Below, piece after piece: positions 17,757 to 25,964 of a stretch of 33,621 bases of DNA (its first letter is position 1; each line of letters begins with the position of its first letter). A program made the position numbers and the translations under genes. The DNA is from Desulfarculaceae bacterium. Lineage in GTDB: Bacteria > Desulfobacterota > Desulfarculia > Desulfarculales > Desulfarculaceae. Under the pieces are notes generated by a model. The model had not been told where the DNA came from and did no database searches. It saw only the letters and a program-made list of their open reading frames with translations. The DNA lies in contig JANQFN010000393.1 of the NCBI GenBank assembly GCA_028277825.1, positions 1 to 33,621 of the forward strand, in the 5' to 3' direction.

Positions 17757-18797
17757 TCAAGGCTTGAGCATCACCTTGATGCATTGGTCCTTGTGGTTCT
17801 CAAACAGGTCGTAGGCCTCCATGGCCTCGGCAAGCGGAAAGGTGTGGGTGACCAGACCCGACAGGTCCACCTTGCCGTTGGCCAGCAGGCTCATCAGGGC
17901 CCCCATGTTGCCCAGGTCGGCCAGCCCCATGCTGATGCGCACCCCGTAGAGCCCCAACAGGGGCAGGGGCAGTTCCACCGACTTGGCGAACAGGCCCACC
18001 ACCGAGAGCATGCCTCCCCGGCGCAGGCTGCTCAGGGCCTGGCTGAAGCTCTCCGGCAGACCCGCCGCCTCCACGGCCACGTCCACCCCCCGCATGTCGG
18101 TCTCCGCCAGAATGCGGGTGACCGGGCTGCCCTGACTCACGTCGATGGGCTCGGCCCCCAGGACCGCGGCCAGCTCCAGGCGCTTGGGCACCATGTCCAG
18201 GGCATAAACCCGGCTCGGGCCGAAAAGCTGGGCCGAGGCCACCGCGGCCAGCCCAATGGGACCGCAGCCGAACACGGCCACCGTGTCGCCGGGACCAACC
18301 CCGCCCTGCTGGATGGCGTGGAAACCGGTGGAGAACACGTCACCCACCAGGATGGCCTGCTCGTCGCTCACATTGTCCGGGATGGGCACGGCGCACATGT
18401 CCGCGTTGGGCACGGCCACGTATTCGGTTTGGGCGCCGGACAGCGGCCGGCCCTGGAACATGCCCCCGCCCCACACCCCGCCCACGTGGCAGGTCTGCAC
18501 CTCGCCGCGCATGCAAGAGGGACAGTACCCGCACCACAGCCCGGCGGCCACAACCACCCGGTCGCCCGGCTTGAAACACTTCACGTCCGGGGCGGTCTCC
18601 TCCACCACCCCCGCGAACTCGTGGCCGATCACCGTGCCTGGGGAGATGGGTATCTCGCCGTATTTGATGTGCAGATCCGATCCGCAGATGGCCGAGGTGG
18701 TCACCCTGACCAGCATTTGCCCCGGCCCGTCCAACTGGGGCTTGGGCACCTCCTCCAGGGCCAACTGGTGTCCCGGCTTGAGCACCACTCCTTGCAT
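17757..18797 (-). CDS. Zinc-dependent medium-chain (MDR) alcohol dehydrogenase
   Basis: SAICGSDLHI, GHEFAGVVEE, structural-Zn region CGYCPSCMRGEVQTC, Rossmann VAVFGCGPIGLAAV. Confidence 0.93.
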   Translation of the reverse strand: MQGVVLKPGHQLALEEVPKPQLDGPGQMLVRVTTSAICGSDLHIKYGEIPISPGTVIGHEFAGVVEETAPDVKCFKPGDRVVVAAGLWCGYCPSCMRGEVQTCHVGGVWGGGMFQGRPLSGAQTEYVAVPNADMCAVPIPDNVSDEQAILVGDVFSTGFHAIQQGGVGPGDTVAVFGCGPIGLAAVASAQLFGPSRVYALDMVPKRLELAAVLGAEPIDVSQGSPVTRILAETDMRGVDVAVEAAGLPESFSQALSSLRRGGMLSVVGLFAKSVELPLPLLGLYGVRISMGLADLGNMGALMSLLANGKVDLSGLVTHTFPLAEAMEAYDLFENHKDQCIKVMLKP

Positions 18798-18819
18798 GAC
18801 TTACCCTCTCCCCTCGCCG

Positions 18820-20412
18820 TTATCGCTTGATTTTGTAGCCGGCTTTTTCCCGGTCCCAGGTGTCCTCGGTGACTCCCTCGTTTCTGAGCTGCACCTTCTG
18901 CACCCGCATGGTGGGCGTCTTGGGCAGCGTCTCCATGAAGCGCACGAAACGGGGAATCATGAAATAGGCCATGTTGGCCTGGCAGTAGTCCATGAGTTCT
19001 TCGGGGGCCAATTCCGCCCCGGGCTTGAGCACCAGGCAGACCATCACCTCGTCCTCGGCCAGCTCCGACTTGGCGGCCACCGCGGTGGACTCCAGCACCG
19101 CCGGGTGACTGTTGATGATGGCTTCCACCTCGAAGGAACTGATGTTTTCTCCGCCCCGGCGCAGAGCGTCTTTTTTGCGGTCCACGAATATGTAGGTGCC
19201 GTCGGGGTTGCGGCTCACATAATCCCCGGTGCGGAACCAGAGATCGCGCCAGGACTCCAGGGTGGCCTGGGGCATGCGGTAGTACTCCAGCATCATGGTG
19301 AAGGGCTCCTGGGGCCGCACGATCAGCTCGCCAGGCGTGCCGTCGGGCACCTCCAGGTCCTGGTCGTCCACCACCTTCACCCGGTAGCCCGGCACCGCCC
19401 GGCCGATGGTGCCTTTACGGCGGTCATGCATTGAGTTGACCACCGGCAGACCCAGCTCGGACATGCCGTAGCCCTCCACCAGCACCACGCCGAAGCGCTG
19501 CTCAAAGGCCTCGAACAGGTCCGGCGGGCAGCCGGCGCCCACCATCAGGCGCAGGGGGTTGTCCGCGTCCTCGGGCCTGGGCTCGGCCTTCATCAGGATG
19601 GGCAGGATGCTGCCGATGTAGTTGAACTCGGTGCAATCGTAGGCGCGCACCTCCTCCCAAAAGCGGCTGGCCGAAAAGCGGGGAGCCAGCACCATGCGGG
19701 CCCCACTCATCAGGGCGGGCATGGTGGAGAGGAACTGGGCGTTGCCGTGGAACAGGGGCAAGGCGTTGTACAGGCAGTCGTCCTCGCCGTAGTCGGCCAT
19801 GTCCTGGACCATCTGGCCCATGTACAGGGCGTAGTTCTGGGGCATCAGGGCGCCCTTGGAGGGCCCGGTGGTGCCGGAGGTGAACATGATGCCAAAGGGA
19901 TCGCTCCAGATGACCCGCGGCTGAGCGAAGCCGCCGTCGTTGTCCACGATATCCTGGTAGATGAAGTGGGCGGGCATCCCAGACGGCAGTTCGCCGGGCT
20001 GGTCCACCAGGATTATCCGCTGAAGCTTATCCAACTCGGGCAGGACCCCGGCCAGGCGCTCCAGCAGAGGCGCCTCCACCACCGCTGCGCTGCAGTCGGC
20101 CTGGTCCAGCATGTAGGACAGAAGCTTGCCGCGGTGGGCCACGTTGATGGGCACCTCCACCGCGCCCAGCATGCTCAGGCCGAACCAGACGAAGAGGTAT
20201 TCGGGCCGGTTGCCCATGAGGATGGCCACTTTGTCGCCGCGGCCTATGCCGGCCGCCTCCAGGCCGGCCGCGGCCCGGCGGGAATATTGCTCCAGGTCGG
20301 CGAAACTGTAGCTGTCCGGGCCGAAGCGCAAAAACTCGCGCCGGCCGTATTTCCGGGCCTGGCGGGCCACCAGGGCGTGGATGGTGTTGTCGTGCACCGG
20401 ATCAAAGGACAT
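18820..20412 (-). CDS. AMP-dependent acyl-CoA synthetase/ligase
   Basis: IMFTSGTTGPSKGALM, EGYGMSELGLP, WFRTGDYVSRNPDGTYIFVDRKKDALRRGGENISSFEVEAII; start corrected to ATG 20412 (MSFDPVHDNTIHALVARQ). Confidence 0.94.
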   Translation of the reverse strand: MSFDPVHDNTIHALVARQARKYGRREFLRFGPDSYSFADLEQYSRRAAAGLEAAGIGRGDKVAILMGNRPEYLFVWFGLSMLGAVEVPINVAHRGKLLSYMLDQADCSAAVVEAPLLERLAGVLPELDKLQRIILVDQPGELPSGMPAHFIYQDIVDNDGGFAQPRVIWSDPFGIMFTSGTTGPSKGALMPQNYALYMGQMVQDMADYGEDDCLYNALPLFHGNAQFLSTMPALMSGARMVLAPRFSASRFWEEVRAYDCTEFNYIGSILPILMKAEPRPEDADNPLRLMVGAGCPPDLFEAFEQRFGVVLVEGYGMSELGLPVVNSMHDRRKGTIGRAVPGYRVKVVDDQDLEVPDGTPGELIVRPQEPFTMMLEYYRMPQATLESWRDLWFRTGDYVSRNPDGTYIFVDRKKDALRRGGENISSFEVEAIINSHPAVLESTAVAAKSELAEDEVMVCLVLKPGAELAPEELMDYCQANMAYFMIPRFVRFMETLPKTPTMRVQKVQLRNEGVTEDTWDREKAGYKIKR

Positions 20413-20438
20413 GTTTGCTCCCAATGTCCTGGGGTTGC

Positions 20439-22499
20439 CTAAAAAGGCAGGCCGAAATCTCTCTTGGGCTTGGGGTGCGGGTAGCCGCCGTAATAGGTCA
20501 AAGCGCTGCGCGGCGGGGAGAGCTTGGCCCACTCCTCCTCGAACTGCTCCAGAGGCACCCCGCGCGCCTTGCGTTCTTGGAAGGCATCCCGGCGCAGCTT
20601 CTCGGTTCCCTCCTGGTCCACCAGCAGCGTCTCGGGGTCAAAGGCCACCTTGTACAGATTGGCCGCCGTCTCCCGGCTTACCAGACCCTCGCGCACGTCG
20701 GCCATCACCGCCTCGGCCTCGCGCTCCAGCACATCGCCGTAGCCCGCGCCCCCGCCGGCGGGCATGTAGTAAGTGTCGCCGTTGACAAAGGGGGTGATGC
20801 CCATGGTGATGTTATGCAGGCCGCGGTTGCCCTTCTCCGGGTTGCCCTCCTCGTAGAGTTGGTCCAGGTCCACCGGCAGATCGCGGTCGCTCTCGGCCAA
20901 GTGCTTTTTGATGTCGCTGCCGTGTACCGTCTGGATAAAGCCCGAGGGCACGGCGTAGCCCCCGAAGATACCCAGGGTGGCGGGGTACTTGCTGCCGTAG
21001 CCCAGCCCGCCCATGGCCAGCCAGGGCACGTGGTGGATGGCCACCCCGAAGCCCACTCCCGAGCCGCCCCGATATTTGCCGGGCCCGTAGGAGTTCTTGA
21101 AGTAGTTGCGGAACAAATACAAAAAAGGTCGGTCCGCCTCGGTGGTCTCCACGTCGGAGCAATCGCTCATGGTGGCGAAAAAAGCCCCGGCCCCGTTCAC
21201 TCCATCCTGGTCCGGCCGGGCCCCGGCCCCGGTGGCGTTGAGTTCGGGGCTGATGTCGGCCACCGGCTCCTCCCACTGGTTGAAGCCGCCGAAGTAAGGC
21301 ACCCCGAAGCCGCTGAACCAGGAGGCCACCGCCCGCTTGGGGTCCAGGTTGTAGATCATGCGCGCCCCGATCAGAAAGATGCCGTGCACGAAACAGGTCT
21401 GCACCGACGGGGCCAGGGCGGTGGGCGCGTCGCCGCTGGCCTTTACTATGGTCTTGTCCGGGAACTCCCAGTCCAGGGCATCCAACAGGGCGTTGTTGGC
21501 CGGCAGGTCGTGGAAGAACCAGCCGCAGAAATAGACCATGGCCAAGCCGATGATGCCCTGAAAGAAGCTGTTTTGGGGATGATTGTCCAGCAGGGGCGAA
21601 ACCCCGTCGAAGGTAAGCTTGAGCTTGTCACCTTTCTTTTCCAGGCAGATGCCGATCTTGACCAGCTTCTCCTCGCTGCCCACGATGTCTAAAAAGCGGG
21701 GCTGGCGCCAGGTGCCGTCGTTGAGCTTGGAAACCTTTTTGCGCGCCGCCCGGGCGGTGGTGGCCAGTATCTTGCGTAAGGCGCCCCGAAAGAACGCCAC
21801 CCCTTTCTCGGCCACGATCGCCTGAATGCGCCGCTCGACGATGCGGCAGGCGGCCAGGCGGGCCTTGATGTCCAGCACCATGGTGCGCGGGTCGCGGGTG
21901 GCGGTGCCCAGCATGGTCATGAGGTCCTCACGCAGGGTGTAATTCTCGCCCACCTTGATGGGGGGCACCATCAACCCTTCCTCGTAGCGCGACTTGGCCG
22001 CGATGGGCTGGCCGCCGGGCTCGGCCGAGCCGTTCTCACCGGTGTGCACGTTGGCCCCCACAAAACACAGCAGTTCACCTTCGGCGAACACCGGCACGCA
22101 CAGGCCCATGTCCGCCGCGTGCACCCCGGAGTAGAAGGGGTCGTTGAAAAAAAACGAATCCCCCGCCTCGACCCCGACCGTGGGGTCGTTCAGGTAGTGC
22201 TTGACGATGTACTTGACTGGAATCTGGCCCAGCACCGCGTGGAACCAAATGCCGGTGGCCACCACCGACAGATCGCCCAGGGCGGTGTAGATCCCGAAGG
22301 CCACGTCCCCCCAGCGCATGCCGGTGGAGGCTCCCAGTTTCATGGTGGTTTCCTTGCCCTCTAAGGCAATCATGTTCATCTTATGCTGGAATATCTCAAA
22401 ATCCAGATCCTCCACGCCCGCCATGGCCGCCTGTTCCTCCGGGGTGACCGCCTCGGGCTTGAGCCGCTCTACGACTTCGGTGTCTCTGGTGTAAGCCAT
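20439..22499 (-). CDS. Hydantoinase B/oxoprolinase-family subunit (acetone/acetophenone carboxylase-like)
   Basis: 686 aa; FEIFQHKMNMIALEGKETTMKLG, GDSFFFNDPFYSGVHAADMGLCVPVF, GANVHTGENGSAEPGGQP, PAGGGAGYGDVLEREAEAVMADVREGLVSRETA. Confidence 0.9.
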   Translation of the reverse strand: MAYTRDTEVVERLKPEAVTPEEQAAMAGVEDLDFEIFQHKMNMIALEGKETTMKLGASTGMRWGDVAFGIYTALGDLSVVATGIWFHAVLGQIPVKYIVKHYLNDPTVGVEAGDSFFFNDPFYSGVHAADMGLCVPVFAEGELLCFVGANVHTGENGSAEPGGQPIAAKSRYEEGLMVPPIKVGENYTLREDLMTMLGTATRDPRTMVLDIKARLAACRIVERRIQAIVAEKGVAFFRGALRKILATTARAARKKVSKLNDGTWRQPRFLDIVGSEEKLVKIGICLEKKGDKLKLTFDGVSPLLDNHPQNSFFQGIIGLAMVYFCGWFFHDLPANNALLDALDWEFPDKTIVKASGDAPTALAPSVQTCFVHGIFLIGARMIYNLDPKRAVASWFSGFGVPYFGGFNQWEEPVADISPELNATGAGARPDQDGVNGAGAFFATMSDCSDVETTEADRPFLYLFRNYFKNSYGPGKYRGGSGVGFGVAIHHVPWLAMGGLGYGSKYPATLGIFGGYAVPSGFIQTVHGSDIKKHLAESDRDLPVDLDQLYEEGNPEKGNRGLHNITMGITPFVNGDTYYMPAGGGAGYGDVLEREAEAVMADVREGLVSRETAANLYKVAFDPETLLVDQEGTEKLRRDAFQERKARGVPLEQFEEEWAKLSPPRSALTYYGGYPHPKPKRDFGLPF

Positions 22500-22517
22500 G
22501 CTCCGCTCTCCTCTTAT

Positions 22518-24683
22518 TTAGACCGGCTCCAGCACGCCGTTGAAAAACTGGTCCAGGGTGAAACGCCAGGAAGGTTCGATCACGAAGGTGGTGTGGCGGG
22601 CGTCCACCAGGGCCGGGCCGCTGATCTGGTTGCCCGGCAGCAGGTGGTGAAAATCATAAACCGCCGTTTGGCTGAACCCGCCCTGGCTGCGCCAATAGGC
22701 CCGCCGGGGTTCGCGGGCCGCCTCGGCCGGCGGCGCCGGTCCGGCCAGTTCGGCCGGGTTCCAGGAGGGCGGCGCCTGTTCCACCGTGGCGGTCAGGTAG
22801 AAGCACTCCACGTTGATGCCGCCCTGGAGAAAGGTGGCTTCCGGCGAGTACACCCGGGAATACTCCTGGGTGAAGGCGTCGCAGATGTCCTTGATGTGAT
22901 CGGGGTTTTCAAGGATCAGGTGGGGCGAGATCACCTTGGTGAGGTTGTATTGCATGCCGTAGCGCATGTCCAGCTCAAGCCGGAAGTTGATCGAATCCTC
23001 GCTGTATCCCTCCAGGCGCAGGTCGCGCACCGCCAGGTCCTTGAGTTCGGCCACCACCCGGTTGAAGCTTTCCAGGTCCGAAGAGTAGGACTGGTCCTTG
23101 TAGCGAAACAGTTTTTGGGTGGCCGAGTGATCCCACACCTGGCGCACCTTGACCGTGGAGGCCCCATAGGCCCCGGAGACCGGGGAATAATAGGGGGCCA
23201 GGACCTTGCTGACCCCCAGGTAAGGGGCAAAGCCACAGGCATGGGCCGGGCCGGCCCCGCCGCAAGTGAAGAGCATGAAGTCGCGCGGATCATGACCCTT
23301 GAGGGCCACCTCGTTGAAGGCCTCTTGTCCCATGTTGGCGTCCACCAGGGCCCTGATGCGGGCGGCGGCCTCGGCGGTTTCCAGACCCAGGGGATCGGCG
23401 ATCTTCTTGCGGATCACCTCCTCGCTCAACTCGGGGGCCAGGAGCATCTCGCCACCCAGATAATTGTCCGGGTCCAGATAACCCAGCACCAGGTCCGCGT
23501 CGGTGACGGTGGGTTCTTCGCCGCCCTGGTCGTAGCAGGCCGGACCGGGCATGGAGCCGGCCGACAGGGGGCCCAACTGAAGCGCGTTGTCCATCAGCTC
23601 GTTGAGCCAGGCGATGGAGCCGCCCCCGGCCCCAATGGACTTGACCTCAATGGCCGCGATGTTGGTGCGCCAGCGGTCGATGACCTGAATGAAGTCATAG
23701 GTCTTCAGGCGGCCGTCGGTGATCACCCCAATGTCAAATGAGGTGCCGCCCATGTCGGTGAAAACGATGTCCTGTTGACCGTACTCCCTTCCCAGGATGG
23801 CCGCCCCGTGCAACCCGGCCACAGGCCCGGCGTTGTGGGTGAGCACCGCCCGCGTGCGCGAGACCTTTTTCATGCCCCCGGTGTTTTGCACCAACTGCAG
23901 GGGCCGGGTGTAGCCGGAGGAGCGCAGGTCGTGGATCAGGGAGTTGAGCTCCTCGGCCATCACCCCGTGGATATAGGCGTTGACCACGGTGGTGACGAAG
24001 CGAGTGTACTCGCCCTGCTTGGGCGACACCTGGCAGGACAGAGTCACCGGCATGGAACCCAGGTAGTCCTCGGGATATTCCTCTTCGATGATCTGCTTGA
24101 TGGCCTGCTCGTGCACCGGATTGGCAAAGGACCACAGCAGACAGACCACGAAACCCATGGCCCCCCGGTCCACCAATAGCTGCAGCTTTTCCAGCACCTC
24201 CTCGGCCTGCAGGGGGCAAACCACGTTGCCCGCCGAGTCCACCCGCTCGCGCAGGCCAACCACCATGTCCCGGGGGATCAGGGGCTCGGCCTTGTTGATG
24301 CGGGCCAGGTCCTTGTTTTCGGTAACAGTCACGCCGTCGGCCCAGGAACGGGCCCGCCCCAGGAAGATGGTGTCCTCAAAGCCGGCGGTGGTGATGAGTC
24401 CCAGCTTGGGGCCGCTGCGCTCGATCAGGGCGTTGGTGCCCACCGTGGTGCAGTAGCGCACGGCCCTGGTCTGGGACAGCAACTGGTTTTGGCCCAGGCC
24501 GCACTCTTTGGCCAGGTCCTTAATGCCCCGCATGAAGCCCACGGACAGGTCATAGTGGGTGGTGGGGGTCTTGGACAGGCGAACTTCGCGCTCCGGGTCC
24601 TTTAGAAAGAAGTCGGTGAAGGTGCCTCCGACGTCTATGTTGATCTCGTAACCCGCTTGTGGTTGCTTGCTTGCCATGCTCAC
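22518..24683 (-). CDS. Hydantoinase A/oxoprolinase-family subunit (acetone/acetophenone carboxylase-like), copy 2
   Basis: INIDVGGTFTDFFLKD, YCTTVGTNALIERSGPKLGLITTAGFEDTIFLGR, FTDMGGTSFDIGV, SIGAGGGSIAW; GTG start at 24683 or ATG at 24677. Confidence 0.92.
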   Translation of the reverse strand: MSMASKQPQAGYEINIDVGGTFTDFFLKDPEREVRLSKTPTTHYDLSVGFMRGIKDLAKECGLGQNQLLSQTRAVRYCTTVGTNALIERSGPKLGLITTAGFEDTIFLGRARSWADGVTVTENKDLARINKAEPLIPRDMVVGLRERVDSAGNVVCPLQAEEVLEKLQLLVDRGAMGFVVCLLWSFANPVHEQAIKQIIEEEYPEDYLGSMPVTLSCQVSPKQGEYTRFVTTVVNAYIHGVMAEELNSLIHDLRSSGYTRPLQLVQNTGGMKKVSRTRAVLTHNAGPVAGLHGAAILGREYGQQDIVFTDMGGTSFDIGVITDGRLKTYDFIQVIDRWRTNIAAIEVKSIGAGGGSIAWLNELMDNALQLGPLSAGSMPGPACYDQGGEEPTVTDADLVLGYLDPDNYLGGEMLLAPELSEEVIRKKIADPLGLETAEAAARIRALVDANMGQEAFNEVALKGHDPRDFMLFTCGGAGPAHACGFAPYLGVSKVLAPYYSPVSGAYGASTVKVRQVWDHSATQKLFRYKDQSYSSDLESFNRVVAELKDLAVRDLRLEGYSEDSINFRLELDMRYGMQYNLTKVISPHLILENPDHIKDICDAFTQEYSRVYSPEATFLQGGINVECFYLTATVEQAPPSWNPAELAGPAPPAEAAREPRRAYWRSQGGFSQTAVYDFHHLLPGNQISGPALVDARHTTFVIEPSWRFTLDQFFNGVLEPV

Positions 24684-25633
24684 CTTCTCATCTGGCGTAT
24701 TTGTTTAACCAGTGCCAACAGGGCTTGGGGGTCGTGGCCGCGCTTTAAGGGCCCCAGGCTGGTAAAGAAAAAGTTGCGCCCCGGCTTTTCGGCCAAGGCC
24801 CGGCCGCCAATTTCCAGCATCTGCTGGCATTGCGCTGGGTCGGCCGGCGAGAGCCCCAGCCCGATGCCCAAGCAGTCCGCGGCCAGTTCCCACTGGGCCT
24901 CCAGGGGAGGGGCCTGCCCGGCCTGGTCCGGCCCCAGGATGTAGAGGTCCATTTTCAGCGCGGCCAGGTCTTGAATCTGCCCGGCCCGGTAGTCTTGCAG
25001 GTATAGTCCCGTGGCCACGTCGTAGTAAGCCGCGATTTTTTTGAGCGTGAAGTACAGGCGCTTTAAGGCCGGTGGCAGGGGCTGGGCCACCAGGGGCCCG
25101 CTCTCCATGAGCAGCAGCACGTCGGGCCGGAGCTTGCAGAATTCCTCGTAAACCGCCATCAGAGCCGGCTTGATCACCGCGGGATCGGCTTCGGCTCCTT
25201 CCGCCTTAAAAAGCTGCGAGGCCACGGTCAGAGGGCCGTTCACCGCGGCCACGCAGCCGCGCTGATTTTTGACCACCTCGAAGACGCGCTTGGTGGCTTC
25301 CAGGGCTCCGGGCAGGCGGCCGCGCGCCAGGGGGTCCTCTCGCGGCGCTCCGGGCGGCGGGCCCAGTTGGGGACGATCGCCGGACCATTGCAACTCACAG
25401 CCGCAGGCCTCGGCCAAAAGGCTGAAGTGGAAACCAGCCACCACCCCGTCCAGGTCGAAGAGTTCCACTGTCTTGGCCAGGCTGTTGGCCCACATGGTGG
25501 GGTCGCAGGTCAGCTCCTGGTGGCCAACTCCGCCCACCTGGGCGGTGATGCCCCTGAGCAGGGGCACATATGCCGGCCTGGGCGGCAGCTCACCCGCCAG
25601 GAACTGGTCAAATATGTCCCGGCCGCTGGTCAT
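24680..25633 (-). CDS. URO-D (uroporphyrinogen decarboxylase)-like protein, atypical
   Basis: MTSGRDIFDQFLAGELPPRPAYVPLLRGITAQVGG...TVELFDLDGVVAGFHFSLLAEACGCELQW...; start corrected to ATG 25633, which overlaps the TGA of the upstream gene (ATGA). Confidence 0.7.
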   Translation of the reverse strand: MTSGRDIFDQFLAGELPPRPAYVPLLRGITAQVGGVGHQELTCDPTMWANSLAKTVELFDLDGVVAGFHFSLLAEACGCELQWSGDRPQLGPPPGAPREDPLARGRLPGALEATKRVFEVVKNQRGCVAAVNGPLTVASQLFKAEGAEADPAVIKPALMAVYEEFCKLRPDVLLLMESGPLVAQPLPPALKRLYFTLKKIAAYYDVATGLYLQDYRAGQIQDLAALKMDLYILGPDQAGQAPPLEAQWELAADCLGIGLGLSPADPAQCQQMLEIGGRALAEKPGRNFFFTSLGPLKRGHDPQALLALVKQIRQMRR

Positions 25634-25962
25634 GCGCGTCCATACCGCTCGATGAGCGAGTCGATATCCAGCTCGATTTCGTGGGTGAGGGGATGCCCCG
25701 GAGGCAGGTACTCGTTTTCGATCATCACCCCGCAACCAGGGCAATAGAACTCGATGAGCCGGCAGAAGTCCGGGTCCGGAATGAAACCATAGGCCTGCCC
25801 CTCGGGTTTGGGAGGATAAACCTCCTCCAGAGGCTTTTCGGCCACAAGACAACCCTTCTTGTAATTCTGCCGCGCATCGACCAGTTCATGCCCGCAGCGT
25901 TGACAGCACCATTTTTGACTCTCCAGGTCCACTTCCAGGTATTCGGTGATCCTGACTTTCAT
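25630..25962 (-). CDS. Small Cys-rich subunit resembling acetone carboxylase gamma / acetophenone carboxylase small subunit
   Basis: 110 aa; WCCQRCGHELVDARQNYKKGCLV...FCRLIEFYCPGCGVMIENEYLPPGHPLTHEIELD; two CxxC knuckles; between HyuA-type and other carboxylase-like genes. Confidence 0.8.
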   Translation of the reverse strand: MKVRITEYLEVDLESQKWCCQRCGHELVDARQNYKKGCLVAEKPLEEVYPPKPEGQAYGFIPDPDFCRLIEFYCPGCGVMIENEYLPPGHPLTHEIELDIDSLIERYGRA

Positions 25963-25964
25963 GG

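Noticed and set aside
17694-18830. 378-aa plus-strand ORF antisense to the alcohol dehydrogenase
   Set aside because: Low-complexity His/Gly/Gln/Ala-rich translation with no family motifs, exactly antisense to a clear MDR dehydrogenase; typical high-GC shadow ORF.
22383-23741. 452-aa plus-strand ORF antisense to the HyuA gene (also 20415-21692, 26559-27254, 15997-17001, 31873-32808)
   Set aside because: Same shadow-ORF composition and complete overlap with well-supported minus-strand genes.
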